A stretch of DNA of 64,000 nucleotides, taken from Acrocarpospora corrugata. Its GTDB lineage: Bacteria; Actinomycetota; Actinomycetes; Streptosporangiales; Streptosporangiaceae. Of this stretch, positions 1 to 9,187 are shown piece after piece. Below the pieces are notes generated by a model, which saw only the letters and a program-made list of their open reading frames with translations, made no database searches and was not told the origin of the DNA. The DNA lies in contig NZ_BLAD01000043.1 of the NCBI RefSeq assembly GCF_009687845.1, forward strand, positions 24,683 through 88,682, in the 5' to 3' direction. Numbering within the stretch: the stretch's first letter is position 1; each line of letters opens with the position of its first letter. A program made the translations under genes and the position numbers.

Positions 1-119
1 TCCAGCCGGTAGCCCTCCGGGCCGAGCGCCGGATCATGCGGGGCCAGCCGGACGAGCTCAGGGTCGTACGCGACAGTGCCCCCGAGGACGGCCAGTTTCC
101 CGGGCCGCGGAATTATCAC
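1..119 (-). CDS. probable GH20 beta-N-acetylhexosaminidase, N-terminus only
   Basis: Only the first 39 codons are in the window; the gene continues past position 1. It starts with GTG at 119 after an AAGGGA ribosome site and lies 18 bases behind the permease stop, so it is the distal gene of the sugar ABC operon. The start reads IIPRPGKL and is followed by a GPEGYRL motif, which is how the N-terminal (20b) domain of GH20 hexosaminidases usually begins. In Streptomyces an aminoglycosidase gene (dasD) also follows dasABC. The family call is inference from a short stretch. Confidence 0.55.
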   Translation of the reverse strand, partial: MIIPRPGKLAVLGGTVAYDPELVRLAPHDPALGPEGYRL

Positions 120-137
120 GTGAAGATCCCTTCAGGG

Positions 138-962
138 TCAGCCCTTGATCGCGCCCGCGGTGAACCCGGAGGTCACCCGGCGCTGCAGGACGAGGAAGAT
201 GAGCAGGACGGGCAGCATGAAGAGGGTGGCGGCGGCCATCGTGGCGCCCCAGTCGGTGCCGAAGATGTTGCTGAAGGACGACAGCCAGACCGGCAGCGTG
301 CGGTCGTCCTGGTTCTTGATGATCAGCGCGTTCGCGAACGCGAACTCGTTCCACGCGGTGATGAACCCGAACAGCGAGGTCGACATCAGGCCCGGCGCCA
401 GCAGCGGGAAGACCACCCGGCGGAACGCCACCACCCGGCTCGCGCCGTCCATCTGGGCGGCCTCCTCCAGCTCCGGCGGGATGGCCGCCAGGAAGCCGCG
501 CAGCGTGACGATCGTGAACGGCAGCGTCGTCATGAAGTAGATGAGGCTGAGCATGGACAGCTTGTCGAGCATGCCGGTGTCGCGGGCGATGATGAACATC
601 GAGATCAGCAGCGCCTCCCAGGGCGCCATCTGGGCGATGAAGACCATCAGGATGAAGCCGCGCCGCCCCCGCCACCGCATCCGCGCCACCGCGAACGCGG
701 CGAGCAGCGCCACGGCCATCGCGGCCAGCACGGCGCTGACCGTGACCAGCAGGCTGTTGCGCCAGAACAGGCCGAAGCCGTCGGCGCTGATGGCGGTGGC
801 GAAATGGTCGAGAGTCGGATGACTGGGCCAGAACGTGGGGGTGTCGGCCTGGATGTCCCTGGTGGGCTTGAACGCGGTCAGCACCATCCAGTAGACGGGG
901 AAGACCGAGACGATCAGGACAGACAGGGCGGCCAGGGTGAGCGGGAGGCGCCGGAGTCTCAC
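138..962 (-). CDS. carbohydrate ABC transporter permease (MalG/DasC type)
   Basis: Inner-membrane permease of 274 residues with six predicted membrane segments. The EAA loop, the contact site for the ATPase, is visible near residues 180-200 (PPELEEAAQMDGAS). The GTG start overlaps the stop of the upstream permease (GTGA), so the two are translationally coupled; an in-frame reading that runs further upstream is only the shadow of that gene. Length and C-terminus are normal for MalG-like proteins. No ATPase gene lies in the operon, as in das systems, which use the shared MsiK ATPase. Confidence 0.9.
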   Translation of the reverse strand: MRLRRLPLTLAALSVLIVSVFPVYWMVLTAFKPTRDIQADTPTFWPSHPTLDHFATAISADGFGLFWRNSLLVTVSAVLAAMAVALLAAFAVARMRWRGRRGFILMVFIAQMAPWEALLISMFIIARDTGMLDKLSMLSLIYFMTTLPFTIVTLRGFLAAIPPELEEAAQMDGASRVVAFRRVVFPLLAPGLMSTSLFGFITAWNEFAFANALIIKNQDDRTLPVWLSSFSNIFGTDWGATMAAATLFMLPVLLIFLVLQRRVTSGFTAGAIKG

Positions 963-1966
963 AGCTGGTCTCCTTCGTGCCGGAGCATCCGCCGCAGGTG
1001 CGTGATCAGGGCGGCGACCAGGATCAGCACGGTCAGCGTGGAGATGGCCGCGCCCAGGTCGTATTTGTGCAGGGATTGGGCGACCTGGAAGGCGTACACC
1101 GGCAGGGTGGTGGTGGCGCCGTCCGGGCCGCCTCGGCTGATCGCCCAGATCTGGGCGAAGCACTTGAACACCCAGATCACCTCCAGCGAGGTGATCAGCC
1201 CGAACAGGGGCCGCAGGATGGGGAAGGTGACGTTCCTGAAGATCTGCCAGCCGGTCGCGCCGTCGATCCTGGCCGATTCGTAGAGCTCCGCCGGGATGGT
1301 GGTGAGCGCGGCGTAGAGGGTCAGGGCCGCGAACGGCACCGACTGCCAGACCACCAGCACGACCAGGATGACGAAGGTGGACGTGCCGTCCGCGAACCAG
1401 GTGTAACTCCGGAAGGACTCGAGACCGAGCGTGGCCAGCAGCCAGTTGACCACGCCCAGCCTCGACTGGAACAACCACTGGAAGATGGTGGTCGCCGCCA
1501 GGACCGGCGTCGCCCAGGTGAGCACCAGGCCACTCATCACGGCCAGCCGCAGGCGTTTCCGCAGCCGGGCGATCATCAACGCGACGAGGGTGGAGATCAC
1601 CATGATCAGCACGACGTTGACGGCCGTCCACAGGAGGGTCCGCCACACCACCGACCAGAACTCGCCGCTGCCGAGGACCTCCTGGTAGTTCTCCAGACCG
1701 ACGAAGGCCGCCCCGCCACGGATCAGCTCGCCGGTCCGGAAGTGCTGGAAGGAGATCACCACACTGCGCAGCAGCGGGTAGAGCAGGAGGTACGCGGCCC
1801 CGAGCACGGTGGGGGCGACGAGCAGGTACGGCCACAGCCCGGGCATGCGAGGACGTCCCTGCCGCCTGCGGGAAACGGGCGGCGCTGGACTTTCCTGGCG
1901 GGGAGCGACCACGGGAGGTGCGGACACGGGCTTCCTCGGGAGGTCGTGCGGAGGCCGGCCCGCCAC
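959..1966 (-). CDS. carbohydrate ABC transporter permease (MalF/DasB type)
   Basis: Inner-membrane permease of up to 335 residues, partner of the MalG-type permease with which it shares a GTGA overlap. A proline/arginine-rich N-terminal stretch of about 40 residues precedes the first membrane segment (GLWPYLLVAPTVLG). The EAA loop is seen near residues 240-260 (PAELYESARIDGATG). The GTG at 1966 gives the longest product; an ATG at 1846 just before the first membrane segment is an alternative start. It lies 28 bases behind the substrate-binding lipoprotein. Confidence 0.9.
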   Translation of the reverse strand: MAGRPPHDLPRKPVSAPPVVAPRQESPAPPVSRRRQGRPRMPGLWPYLLVAPTVLGAAYLLLYPLLRSVVISFQHFRTGELIRGGAAFVGLENYQEVLGSGEFWSVVWRTLLWTAVNVVLIMVISTLVALMIARLRKRLRLAVMSGLVLTWATPVLAATTIFQWLFQSRLGVVNWLLATLGLESFRSYTWFADGTSTFVILVVLVVWQSVPFAALTLYAALTTIPAELYESARIDGATGWQIFRNVTFPILRPLFGLITSLEVIWVFKCFAQIWAISRGGPDGATTTLPVYAFQVAQSLHKYDLGAAISTLTVLILVAALITHLRRMLRHEGDQL

Positions 1967-1994
1967 GCTTCAGGGGCGGGCCGCGCTCCTACGG

Positions 1995-3266
1995 CTAGGA
2001 CTTGGTGTTGAGGATGTCCGTGATGACCTGGGAGGCCGCGGTGGACTCGGCCGCCGCGTCGCCGCCGGTGAGAACCTTGGTCAGGTATTCCTTGATGACG
2101 TTCTTCGCCTCGACCGCCGCCCAGTTGGCGGAGTTCGGGGTGGCGTGCCCGTTGGTCGCGCCGATCGCCATCGCGGCCGCGCCCTCGCTGCCGCTCAGCA
2201 CGCCGGCGAAGGACGCCTTGTTCGGGACGTACGACATCTCCTTGGCCATGTCGAGCTGGAACTTCTCGCCGGCCAGCGCCTTGATCACCTCGTACGCGGC
2301 GTCGGGGTTCCTGGACGCCTCCGGGATGATCAGGTCGGAGCCGCCGGTGAACACCGCGCCCGGCTTGTCGGCCGTCTTCCCGGGAATCGGGAAGAAGCCC
2401 AGCTTCCCGGCCAGTTCCGGATTGGCCTTCTCGATCGCGGTCGCGCCGCCCGGGGAGGAGATCAGCTGCGCCACGTCGCCCTTGGCGAACACGTCGGCCT
2501 GCGGCGGCTTGGCCTCGTCGGAGTCACGCGGCCCCTCGCCGAGCGCCTGCAACCGCTGGTAGAAGCCGATCCCGGCGATCGCCTGCGGTGTGTCGAGGGC
2601 GCCCTTCCACTGGTCGCCCTCCTTGACGGCCAGGTCGCCGCCCTCGTCCCAGATGAATCCGGCCAGGGTGTACCAGTTCTGGCCGGGCAGGTAGATGCCC
2701 TGGGTGCCGCCCTTGTTGAGCTTGGTGGTGACCTCGATCCACTCGTCCCGCGTCTTCGGCGCGGCCGTGACGCCGGCCTTCTCGAACAGGTCCTTGTTGT
2801 AGATGACGACCCGGTTGGCCGCGTACCACGGGATGCCGTACTGCCGTCCGTCGATCTTGCCCGGTTCGGCCAGGCCCGGGATCCAGTCGGTGCCGCCCAG
2901 TTCCGCGACCTTGTCGGTGAGGTCCTTCACGCCGCCGCTGGCCGCGTACTCGGCCACCTGGGTGTTGCCGACCTCGATCACGTCGGGGGCGTCGTTGCTG
3001 GCCAGGGCGCTGGTGACCTTCTGGCCGATGCCGTCCCACTCCTGGATCTGGATGTCCAGCGTGGTCCCCTGGTGGCTGGCCTCGAAGCCGGTCTTGAAGC
3101 GGCTGATGACCCCGTCGGTGAAGCTATCCCGCATGACCCAGACGGTCAGTTTGACCGGATCCGCGGCGGCGTTCGGAGTGGTCGTGGATTCTGGTGTGGA
3201 CCCGCACGCGGTCAGCCCGGCGGCAAGCGCCAGCACCGCCGTCGCGGTAAGGAAGCGGGACGTCAT
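1995..3266 (-). CDS. extracellular sugar-binding lipoprotein (DasA-like)
   Basis: Family 1 solute-binding protein of 423 residues. The signal peptide ends in the lipobox LTAC near residue 21, so the mature protein is lipid-anchored outside the membrane and passes sugar to the two permeases. A GGGAG site precedes the ATG. Divergent orientation to a DasR-like regulator, a dre-like operator in the gap and a hexosaminidase at the operon end point to chitobiose or another GlcNAc-containing sugar. Substrate is inferred from context, not from the binding-site sequence. Confidence 0.85.
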   Translation of the reverse strand: MTSRFLTATAVLALAAGLTACGSTPESTTTPNAAADPVKLTVWVMRDSFTDGVISRFKTGFEASHQGTTLDIQIQEWDGIGQKVTSALASNDAPDVIEVGNTQVAEYAASGGVKDLTDKVAELGGTDWIPGLAEPGKIDGRQYGIPWYAANRVVIYNKDLFEKAGVTAAPKTRDEWIEVTTKLNKGGTQGIYLPGQNWYTLAGFIWDEGGDLAVKEGDQWKGALDTPQAIAGIGFYQRLQALGEGPRDSDEAKPPQADVFAKGDVAQLISSPGGATAIEKANPELAGKLGFFPIPGKTADKPGAVFTGGSDLIIPEASRNPDAAYEVIKALAGEKFQLDMAKEMSYVPNKASFAGVLSGSEGAAAMAIGATNGHATPNSANWAAVEAKNVIKEYLTKVLTGGDAAAESTAASQVITDILNTKS

Positions 3267-3317
3267 CGGTACTCCCGGTGGTCAGATATTGGTAAGCAAT
3301 CTGCCTGCTGCGAGTAG

Positions 3318-3333
3318 AGTGGTCTTAACCAGT
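3318..3333. promoter_or_regulatory. dre-like operator (DasR/GntR site)
   Basis: The 16-mer AGTGGTCTTAACCAGT matches the DasR consensus (A C/G TGGTCTAGACCA C/G T) at 14 of 16 positions and is a near-perfect inverted repeat. It sits between the divergent binding-protein and regulator genes. A further half site (ACTGGTC, 3374-3380) lies just upstream of the regulator start. Confidence 0.75.
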
Positions 3334-3402
3334 TGGCCCGTCAAGAGCTGTTATCAACCGTTAACATGGGCGTACTGGTCAATAGCTGGTAAGGTCGAGG
3401 AT

Positions 3403-4137
3403 GTGACTCTGAACATGCGGGCCGGGCTGAAACGCGACCGGGTGCGTGACTTCTTGCTCGACTTCATCGCCGACAAGAAGCCGGGCGAGGCCATCCCGTC
3501 AGAACGCGACCTGTGCAAGGAGTTGGGTGTCTCCCGTCCCACTCTCCGCGCCGCCATCGACGATCTGGTCCGCTCCGGCCACCTCGTCCGGGAGCACGGC
3601 CGCGGCACCTTCACCGGCCCCCAGCGCGTCACTCAGGCCCTCGCCGCCACCCCGAGTGGCTCGTTCTACGCTCCGCCCGCCGAAGGCCACTGGGCCAGCC
3701 GCATCCTGGAGTTCGGCTCCGCCCCCGCCGGCCCCCAGCTGGCCAGCCGCCTCCAGCTGGCCCCCGCCGCCCCGGTCCTCCGGGTGGTACGCCTCCGTGT
3801 CGTCGACGACGAGCCGATGGCCATCGAGCGCCTGCACCTGCCGCACGTGCTGGTCGACGGCCTGGTTCCCGAGGACATGGAGTCCGGCTCGTTCTACCGT
3901 TTCCTGCGCGAGCGTTTCGGCATCGACGTGCGCAGCGCCGTCCAGACCATCGAGGCGACGGTGACCGACGAGACGGAGGCCGAACTCCTGCACGTTCCCG
4001 AGCATTTCCCGGCATTGATGGTGGAGCGCACCACCAGAGATGTGAACCACAGAATCGTGGAGTTCACCCGGTCCATCTACCGGGGCGACCGCTACCGCGT
4101 CACGTCGGAACTGAACTTCGACGCCGATTCCGGCTGA
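3403..4137 (+). CDS. GntR/HutC-family regulator, DasR-like
   Basis: Transcriptional regulator of 244 residues: winged-helix DNA-binding domain at about residues 8-75 (PSERDLCKELGVSRPTLR) followed by a UTRA effector domain. The C-terminus has RSIYRGDRYRV, very close to the end of Streptomyces DasR. GTG 3403 is chosen because AAGG lies 8 bases upstream; ATG 3415 (240 residues) is the alternative. DasR senses phosphorylated glucosamine and represses GlcNAc uptake and chitinolytic genes. Divergent placement from the ABC operon and the dre-like site support the same role and autoregulation here. Confidence 0.85.
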   Translation: MTLNMRAGLKRDRVRDFLLDFIADKKPGEAIPSERDLCKELGVSRPTLRAAIDDLVRSGHLVREHGRGTFTGPQRVTQALAATPSGSFYAPPAEGHWASRILEFGSAPAGPQLASRLQLAPAAPVLRVVRLRVVDDEPMAIERLHLPHVLVDGLVPEDMESGSFYRFLRERFGIDVRSAVQTIEATVTDETEAELLHVPEHFPALMVERTTRDVNHRIVEFTRSIYRGDRYRVTSELNFDADSG

Positions 4138-4222
4138 CCTTGTTTTGGTGAAACAGCCGTGAACGTGTCGTTACCCGGACATTATGGGGGGTCGATGTAA
4201 GGGCCGAATGCCGGAGGGGCAG

Positions 4223-4693
4223 ATGACGCGTCGCGTGCCACGGATCTTGTCGATCGCTGTTTTCGTCGCATTCGTACTGTCCGGATGTGGGGATAACGCC
4301 CCTCCGTTACCGACCTCGACCGAGGCCGGCCAGGTACTCAAGAGCCACATCGACCGGACTTTCCGGTATGCGCTGGCCAAGGAGATAACGATCACTGACC
4401 CCGGCGGCAGGGACGTGCCCTGCGGCGACGGCAAGTACCGCCGCACCTACTCCGTCGAGGCCGTCGCCGGAGAGGGCCCCGGCGATTCCCAGAAAGTCGC
4501 CACCTCGCTCATCAGCGCGCTGAACGGGGTGGCCAAGTACCAAATGACCGAGGTGCCGGGCACCCTCGCCATGCGGGTGGCCGTGAGCACCCAGTTCCGG
4601 ACGAGGATCGCGATTTACTCCCCGTCCAAAGGCCGGATGGCGGCACGAGGCGAGACGGAGTGCCTGGCCTTGAAATCGGATTCGGCCGTTTAG
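4223..4693 (+). CDS. small secreted lipoprotein of unknown function
   Basis: A 156-residue protein with an arginine-containing n-region, a hydrophobic core and the lipobox LSGC near residue 22, so it should be lipid-anchored outside the membrane. A strong GGAGGGG site lies just before ATG 4223. The remainder has two cysteines (near DVPCGDGKYRR and ETECLALK) that could form a disulfide. No family is recognised. It ends 4 bases into the convergent small gene that follows. Confidence 0.75.
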   Translation: MTRRVPRILSIAVFVAFVLSGCGDNAPPLPTSTEAGQVLKSHIDRTFRYALAKEITITDPGGRDVPCGDGKYRRTYSVEAVAGEGPGDSQKVATSLISALNGVAKYQMTEVPGTLAMRVAVSTQFRTRIAIYSPSKGRMAARGETECLALKSDSAV

Positions 4694-5046
4694 CCGTTCA
4701 GGTTGATCGGGCCGAACAAGTCACCGGCCTGAATGACGGTGCCCTGAATGCGGGCATTGCCGCTGATGGTGTTGGACACGTTGTGGCTCTGCTGGATGAC
4801 GCGCGTGGTCGTGGCCGCCCACGACGTCAGCTCTTCGTCGAACCCGGCATCGGACTGGGCTCGCTCGGTCAGGACGGCCGTGATCTCCGGCGCCGACTCG
4901 CTGTCCAGCACCGCCAGCTCGGCGGAGTCCTTACCGAACCGCTGCCGCACCAGCGAGGTCAGCGAAGTCCAGGCCCCCTTGCCTGCTTCCCCTGCGGCCC
5001 CGCCCAGCACAGCGGAGATGAGCGCCACGAGCACGGTCGGATCCAT
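4690..5046 (-). CDS. small protein with C-terminal amyloid-signalling-like motif
   Basis: A 118-residue protein starting at ATG 5046 with an AGGAG site; a reading from 5160 lacks one. The N-terminal 25 residues are hydrophobic and glycine/alanine-rich, the middle is helical and charged. The last 30 residues (NTISGNARIQGTVIQAGDL) have the alternating N-x-ISG / G-x-VIQAG pattern seen in bacterial amyloid signalling motifs of NLR- and STAND-associated proteins, similar to RHIM-like Q-x-G cores. No NLR partner is adjacent; a STAND protein is encoded at 46-50 kb. The motif assignment is pattern-based inference. Confidence 0.6.
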   Translation of the reverse strand: MDPTVLVALISAVLGGAAGEAGKGAWTSLTSLVRQRFGKDSAELAVLDSESAPEITAVLTERAQSDAGFDEELTSWAATTTRVIQQSHNVSNTISGNARIQGTVIQAGDLFGPINLNG

Positions 5047-5234
5047 TTCTGCGTCTCCTAAGTCGGGTCCTCGAATTATCCGCTGCCGGAGTTCGTTATG
5101 GACATTAACCATGATCTTGGAAGATAATCCGAGGAACTGTTGCTCGCGAGCCTCAGTCACCGTGGCCTCGCAACCTCATCGCGATGTCGATGCCCGGTGA
5201 CTTGTCATGCCCCCGGGCGACAGAAGGGTTTCTC

Positions 5235-6800
5235 ATGAAGCGAACCCCCCGGCTGCTGACGATGGCAGTCTCCTTACTCCTGGCGGCCTTGGGCGTCCTG
5301 GCGTCCCAGACGTCGGCCTACGCGGCCAACCTGCTGGCCAATCCGGGTTTCGAGACCGGATCCCTCTCGCCGTGGTCCTGCACCGGTGGGCTCGGGTCGG
5401 TGGTCAGCACGCCGGTGCGCACCGGCACCCGGGCGCTCTCGGGCGCGGCGAGCGCGTCGGACAACGCCAAGTGCACCCAGACGGTGAGCGTCCGGCCGAG
5501 CACCGCGTACACGGTCACCGCGTGGGTCCGCGGCAACTACGTCTACCTGGGCGTGAACGGAGGACCCGCCACCTGGACGTCGGCGGCGGCCTACCAGCAG
5601 CTGACGCTCTCCTTCACCACCGCGGCGGGTCAGACCACAGCGCAGGTCTACGTGCACGGCTGGTACGGCCAGGGCACCTACAACGCCGACGACATCAGCT
5701 TCGACGGCCCCGGCGGAACGGCATCGCCCTCTCCCTCCCCGTCCCCGTCGCGGTCCCCGTCTCCCTCGCCGTCCCCGCCCGTCTCGCCCTCGCCCTCTCC
5801 TTCGCCGTCCGTCTCCCCGTCGCCGTCGCCCTCCCCGACGGGCGGCACCTGCGCCGTGAAGTCCAGGCCGACCGGCAAGGTTCTCCAGGGTTACTGGGAG
5901 AACTGGGACGGCGCGTCGAACGGCGTGCACCCGCCGCTCGGCTGGATCCCGATCACCGACGCCCGGATCAAGGCGCACGGCTACAACGTGATCAACGCCG
6001 CGTTCCCGGTCATCCGCTCTGACGGCACCGCGCTCTGGCAGGACGGCATGGACGCCACCGTCAAGGTCGCCACCCCCGCCGAGATGTGCGCCGCCAAGGC
6101 CGCGGGCGCCACCATCCTGATGTCCATCGGCGGCGCGACCGCGGGCATCGACCTCAACTCCAGCACGGTCGCCGACCGCTTCATCGCCACCATCGTGCCG
6201 ATCCTGCGCCAGTACAACTTCGACGGCATCGACATCGACATCGAGACCGGCCTGACCGGCAGCGGCAGCATCACCCAGCTGTCGGCGTCGCAGGCCAACC
6301 TTATCCGCATCATCGACGGCGTACTCGCCCAGATGCCCGCCAACTTCGGCCTGACTATGGCTCCCGAGACGGCGTACGTCACGGGCGGCAGCGTGGTCTA
6401 CGGCTCCATCTGGGGCGCCTACCTGCCGATCATCAAGAAGTACGCCGACAACGGCCGCCTGTGGTGGCTGAACATGCAGTACTACAACGGCTCCATGTAC
6501 GGCTGCGCGGGAGACTCCTACTCGGCCGGCACCGTGCAGGGCTTCACCGCCCAGACCACCTGCCTCAACAACGGCCTGGTCATCCAGGGCACCACGATCC
6601 GGGTCCCGTACGACAAGCAGGTGCCCGGCCTGCCCGCCCAGTCCGGCGCGGGCGGCGGCTACATGACGCCGTCCCTGGTGTCGCAGAGCTGGAACGCTTT
6701 CAACGGCAGCCTGAAGGGCCTGATGACCTGGTCCATCAACTGGGACGGTTCCAGGAACTGGACCTTCGGCGACAACGTCAAGGCGCTCCAGGGCCGGTGA
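5235..6800 (+). CDS. secreted GH18 chitinase with N-terminal CBM and Ser-Pro linker
   Basis: Hydrolyses beta-1,4-GlcNAc bonds in chitin outside the cell. The 521-residue protein has a Sec signal peptide (residues 1-31, cleavage after SAYA), a beta-sandwich carbohydrate-binding domain (LLANPGFETGSLSPW, about 33-165), a long (SP)n linker (about 170-210) and a GH18 catalytic domain. The catalytic signature DGIDIDIE is intact, with Glu as proton donor. ATG 5235 follows AGAAGGG. Its products would feed the das-like transporter at the left edge. A 14-bp hairpin follows the stop. Confidence 0.95.
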   Translation: MKRTPRLLTMAVSLLLAALGVLASQTSAYAANLLANPGFETGSLSPWSCTGGLGSVVSTPVRTGTRALSGAASASDNAKCTQTVSVRPSTAYTVTAWVRGNYVYLGVNGGPATWTSAAAYQQLTLSFTTAAGQTTAQVYVHGWYGQGTYNADDISFDGPGGTASPSPSPSPSRSPSPSPSPPVSPSPSPSPSVSPSPSPSPTGGTCAVKSRPTGKVLQGYWENWDGASNGVHPPLGWIPITDARIKAHGYNVINAAFPVIRSDGTALWQDGMDATVKVATPAEMCAAKAAGATILMSIGGATAGIDLNSSTVADRFIATIVPILRQYNFDGIDIDIETGLTGSGSITQLSASQANLIRIIDGVLAQMPANFGLTMAPETAYVTGGSVVYGSIWGAYLPIIKKYADNGRLWWLNMQYYNGSMYGCAGDSYSAGTVQGFTAQTTCLNNGLVIQGTTIRVPYDKQVPGLPAQSGAGGGYMTPSLVSQSWNAFNGSLKGLMTWSINWDGSRNWTFGDNVKALQGR

Positions 6801-6806
6801 CGTCGC

Positions 6807-6837
6807 GCGGTGACCGCTCCGGGGGAGCGGTCACCGC
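6807..6837. terminator. bidirectional hairpin terminator
   Basis: A perfect 14-bp inverted repeat (6807-6820 with 6824-6837, loop GGG) lies between the convergent chitinase and helicase-associated genes. Its right arm overlaps the last codons of the minus-strand gene. There is no U tract, which is common in high-GC actinobacteria. Confidence 0.75.
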
Positions 6838-9002
6838 CGGGCCGGGGCCCGCAGCCGGGCGGGCCGCTCGATGACCGTCGCGCCGGTCTCGGCCTCCAGG
6901 ACCGGCGTGTAGCCGGCGCTCCGCAGTCCGGCGAGGGTCTCCTGCTCGCCGGCGGAGCTGATCAGAACCGTGGGCGCGATCTTGCGCAGGCCGAGTTTGG
7001 CCAGGACCCGGGTTCGCGCCAGTTCGTCGATGAGGGTCTCGTCGTCGGAGCGTACGCAGCAGCCGGAGCGGACCACCCGCATCCGGCCGTGGGTGCGGCC
7101 CACGTCCTTGATCAGGTATTCGAGCGGCTGCGGCAGCGCGGAACCGGACACCGCGGCGAGCCGGTCGAGCAGGTCGCCGGCCTCGCGCCCGTTGTCGAGC
7201 GCGCGGCGCACGGTCGCCGGGCCGAACCGCCAGACCACCGCGTGGCCCTCCGACTCCCGGTCGGCGCTCTCGTCCAGCAGGGCGGCCAGTTCGCCGGTCG
7301 GCAGGCCCCGCACGACCGCGGTCAGGTCGGCCTGGAACAGGACGGTGTTCTGCGGCGGCGGTAACGTCGCGGCCAGCGCGGCGGTCAGCGCGGCGTCCGG
7401 CGCCGTCCACGCCTGGCCGGATCTGAGCAACTCCAGGACGGCACGGCCGACCTCGGTGAGCGTGCCCCCGGCGACCGCCCCGAGCAGTTCCGCCTCCCGC
7501 AGGACGGCGGTGAGCTGCGCCTCCACCTCCGGATGGGCGCCGTGCGGTCGGTGCCAGTTCGCGCAGGCGATCAGGTACGGCATCGCCCGCGCGCCGCCGC
7601 CCTTGCCAGGCGGCAGCGCGGCCAGCGCCTCCAGCAGGGCGTAACGGGTGCCGACCGCGTACGGGTCGTCGGGTTCTGTGAGGGCGACGGGCGTCTCCTC
7701 GAAGGGCCAGTAGATGTAGGTCGCCGGGATGGTGGCCCAGGTGGCGATGATCGGGACCAGCCGCTCGGCCGGAGGCCGCTCCAGCCAGGTGTCGTACGCG
7801 CGGGTCGGGAGCAGGTTCACGATGGGGTCGGGCAGCTTGCCCCGGTGGCCTTTGGGGCGTTTGACGGCTTCCGCGTGCAGGCCGAGGAGCCGGGCCTGGG
7901 TGGCGAGATCCAGCCAGAACCTGGCAAGGTCCTCCGGTATTCCGGCGGCTTTGGCGGCGCGTTTGGTGTCCCGTACCGCCACGCCCCCGGACTTGCGCAG
8001 GGCGAGCGGCTGGTCGGCGCAGGCGGCGAGCAGCCGCTCGATCTGGGAGACCGCGGTGGTGGCGGCGGCCTGGGCGGAGCCGTCGGCCCGGGGCGCGTCG
8101 GCCAGGCCGGTCGGCGGCTGCGGCGGCCGGGGGTGGAACGGCACGCGCGGGCCGCCGAGCACGGCGGTGGCGACCTCGATCGGCACCTCGGCCAGGTCCT
8201 CCGTCCCGGCCGGAAGCAGCAGTCCCCGCACGGCCAGCCAGTCGGTGTCCGGGCTGCCCGAGCCGCCGTCCCGGAATCTGATCTTGGGATTCGGGAGGTA
8301 GCCGTAGGAGCCGTGATAGACGTGCGTGCGGACCCGCGATCCGTGCCGGATGATGTCGTTCAGGTGCGCCAGGACGGACGCGGGAGCTTCGTCGAGCAGG
8401 GCGCGCACCCGGACGGGATCGGCCAGCAGCCCGACGATGTCACGCTGGGCGTTGTCCCGCAGCGACGCCTTCGGGAAGCCCAGCGCGACAGCGATCCGGT
8501 GCACCTCGGGGGCGTTGAAGTGCGCCGTCAGGAGCTGGGCGGCCGGGCGGCCCAGGCCGGCCGCGTCGGCCAGGCTCAGCTGCACCCCGGCGGGCACGAT
8601 CACCTGTTTCCCGTGCGGCGGGAGCACCAGCGCCAGCTCGGCCAGCGCGTCCAGCGTCGCCTCGGCTTCGGTCCGGAGCTCCCGATCGGCCCCGGCGAGC
8701 AGGTCGATCACCTCCGATCGCGGTACGGCGCGGTCGGCCGGGTCCCCGTCGTGCCAGTGATAGCCGCGCTGCGCGCCGTGATGGTGTTTGGCCAGCCAGG
8801 CCACGGCCGCCAGCGTCTGGGTCTGGGGCAGCGTGCAGAACCTGACCAGCGCGAGGGTCATATGGTGCTGGAGCAGCAACCGGGCGAGCTGGTTCGGGGT
8901 GACATCCGTCTCGCCGGGGAAACCGGCCCGGGTCAGGAACAGCCGGAGCTCGGCCGCGCTCTTCGCCTTCAGCCACGCGGCCAATCGGCGCTCTGTGCTC
9001 AT
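6831..9002 (-). CDS. helicase-associated (XPB/Ssl2-type, Helicase_C_3) protein
   Basis: A 723-residue soluble protein. The C-terminal third (NTVLFQADLTAVVRGLP) matches the actinobacterial XPB/Ssl2-like helicase-associated domain, which is found without its own helicase motor; no Walker A or DEAD/DEAH motif is seen. The N-terminal region is predicted helical (LAAWLKAKSAAELRLFLTRAG). In many actinobacteria such a gene lies near an XPB-type DEAD/DEAH helicase, but none is present here. A role in DNA repair or transcription coupling is family inference. ATG 9002 is used. Confidence 0.75.
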   Translation of the reverse strand: MSTERRLAAWLKAKSAAELRLFLTRAGFPGETDVTPNQLARLLLQHHMTLALVRFCTLPQTQTLAAVAWLAKHHHGAQRGYHWHDGDPADRAVPRSEVIDLLAGADRELRTEAEATLDALAELALVLPPHGKQVIVPAGVQLSLADAAGLGRPAAQLLTAHFNAPEVHRIAVALGFPKASLRDNAQRDIVGLLADPVRVRALLDEAPASVLAHLNDIIRHGSRVRTHVYHGSYGYLPNPKIRFRDGGSGSPDTDWLAVRGLLLPAGTEDLAEVPIEVATAVLGGPRVPFHPRPPQPPTGLADAPRADGSAQAAATTAVSQIERLLAACADQPLALRKSGGVAVRDTKRAAKAAGIPEDLARFWLDLATQARLLGLHAEAVKRPKGHRGKLPDPIVNLLPTRAYDTWLERPPAERLVPIIATWATIPATYIYWPFEETPVALTEPDDPYAVGTRYALLEALAALPPGKGGGARAMPYLIACANWHRPHGAHPEVEAQLTAVLREAELLGAVAGGTLTEVGRAVLELLRSGQAWTAPDAALTAALAATLPPPQNTVLFQADLTAVVRGLPTGELAALLDESADRESEGHAVVWRFGPATVRRALDNGREAGDLLDRLAAVSGSALPQPLEYLIKDVGRTHGRMRVVRSGCCVRSDDETLIDELARTRVLAKLGLRKIAPTVLISSAGEQETLAGLRSAGYTPVLEAETGATVIERPARLRAPARR

Positions 9003-9187
9003 CGCCGCAGCCTAGCCAATCCGCGTTGAGATCAAGGCCCTGTCCCGTTCCATGGTTTCGCGGACCTCTTGGTGACCATGAAGCGTTCATGGATCTTCGC
9101 AGGTCGATGTTGCGCAATGACCCCAGGACTTGACACGAGTCGGCATAGGCGTCAGTTTCCAGCTGGTCGCATCCCAGGGGTCGGGAC

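Noticed and set aside
36..1283. Long plus-strand open frame of 415 codons opposite the permeases
   Set aside because: Low-complexity Arg/Asp/Gln/His-rich product, the usual antisense shadow of high-GC genes; the minus-strand permease frames carry motifs and membrane segments.
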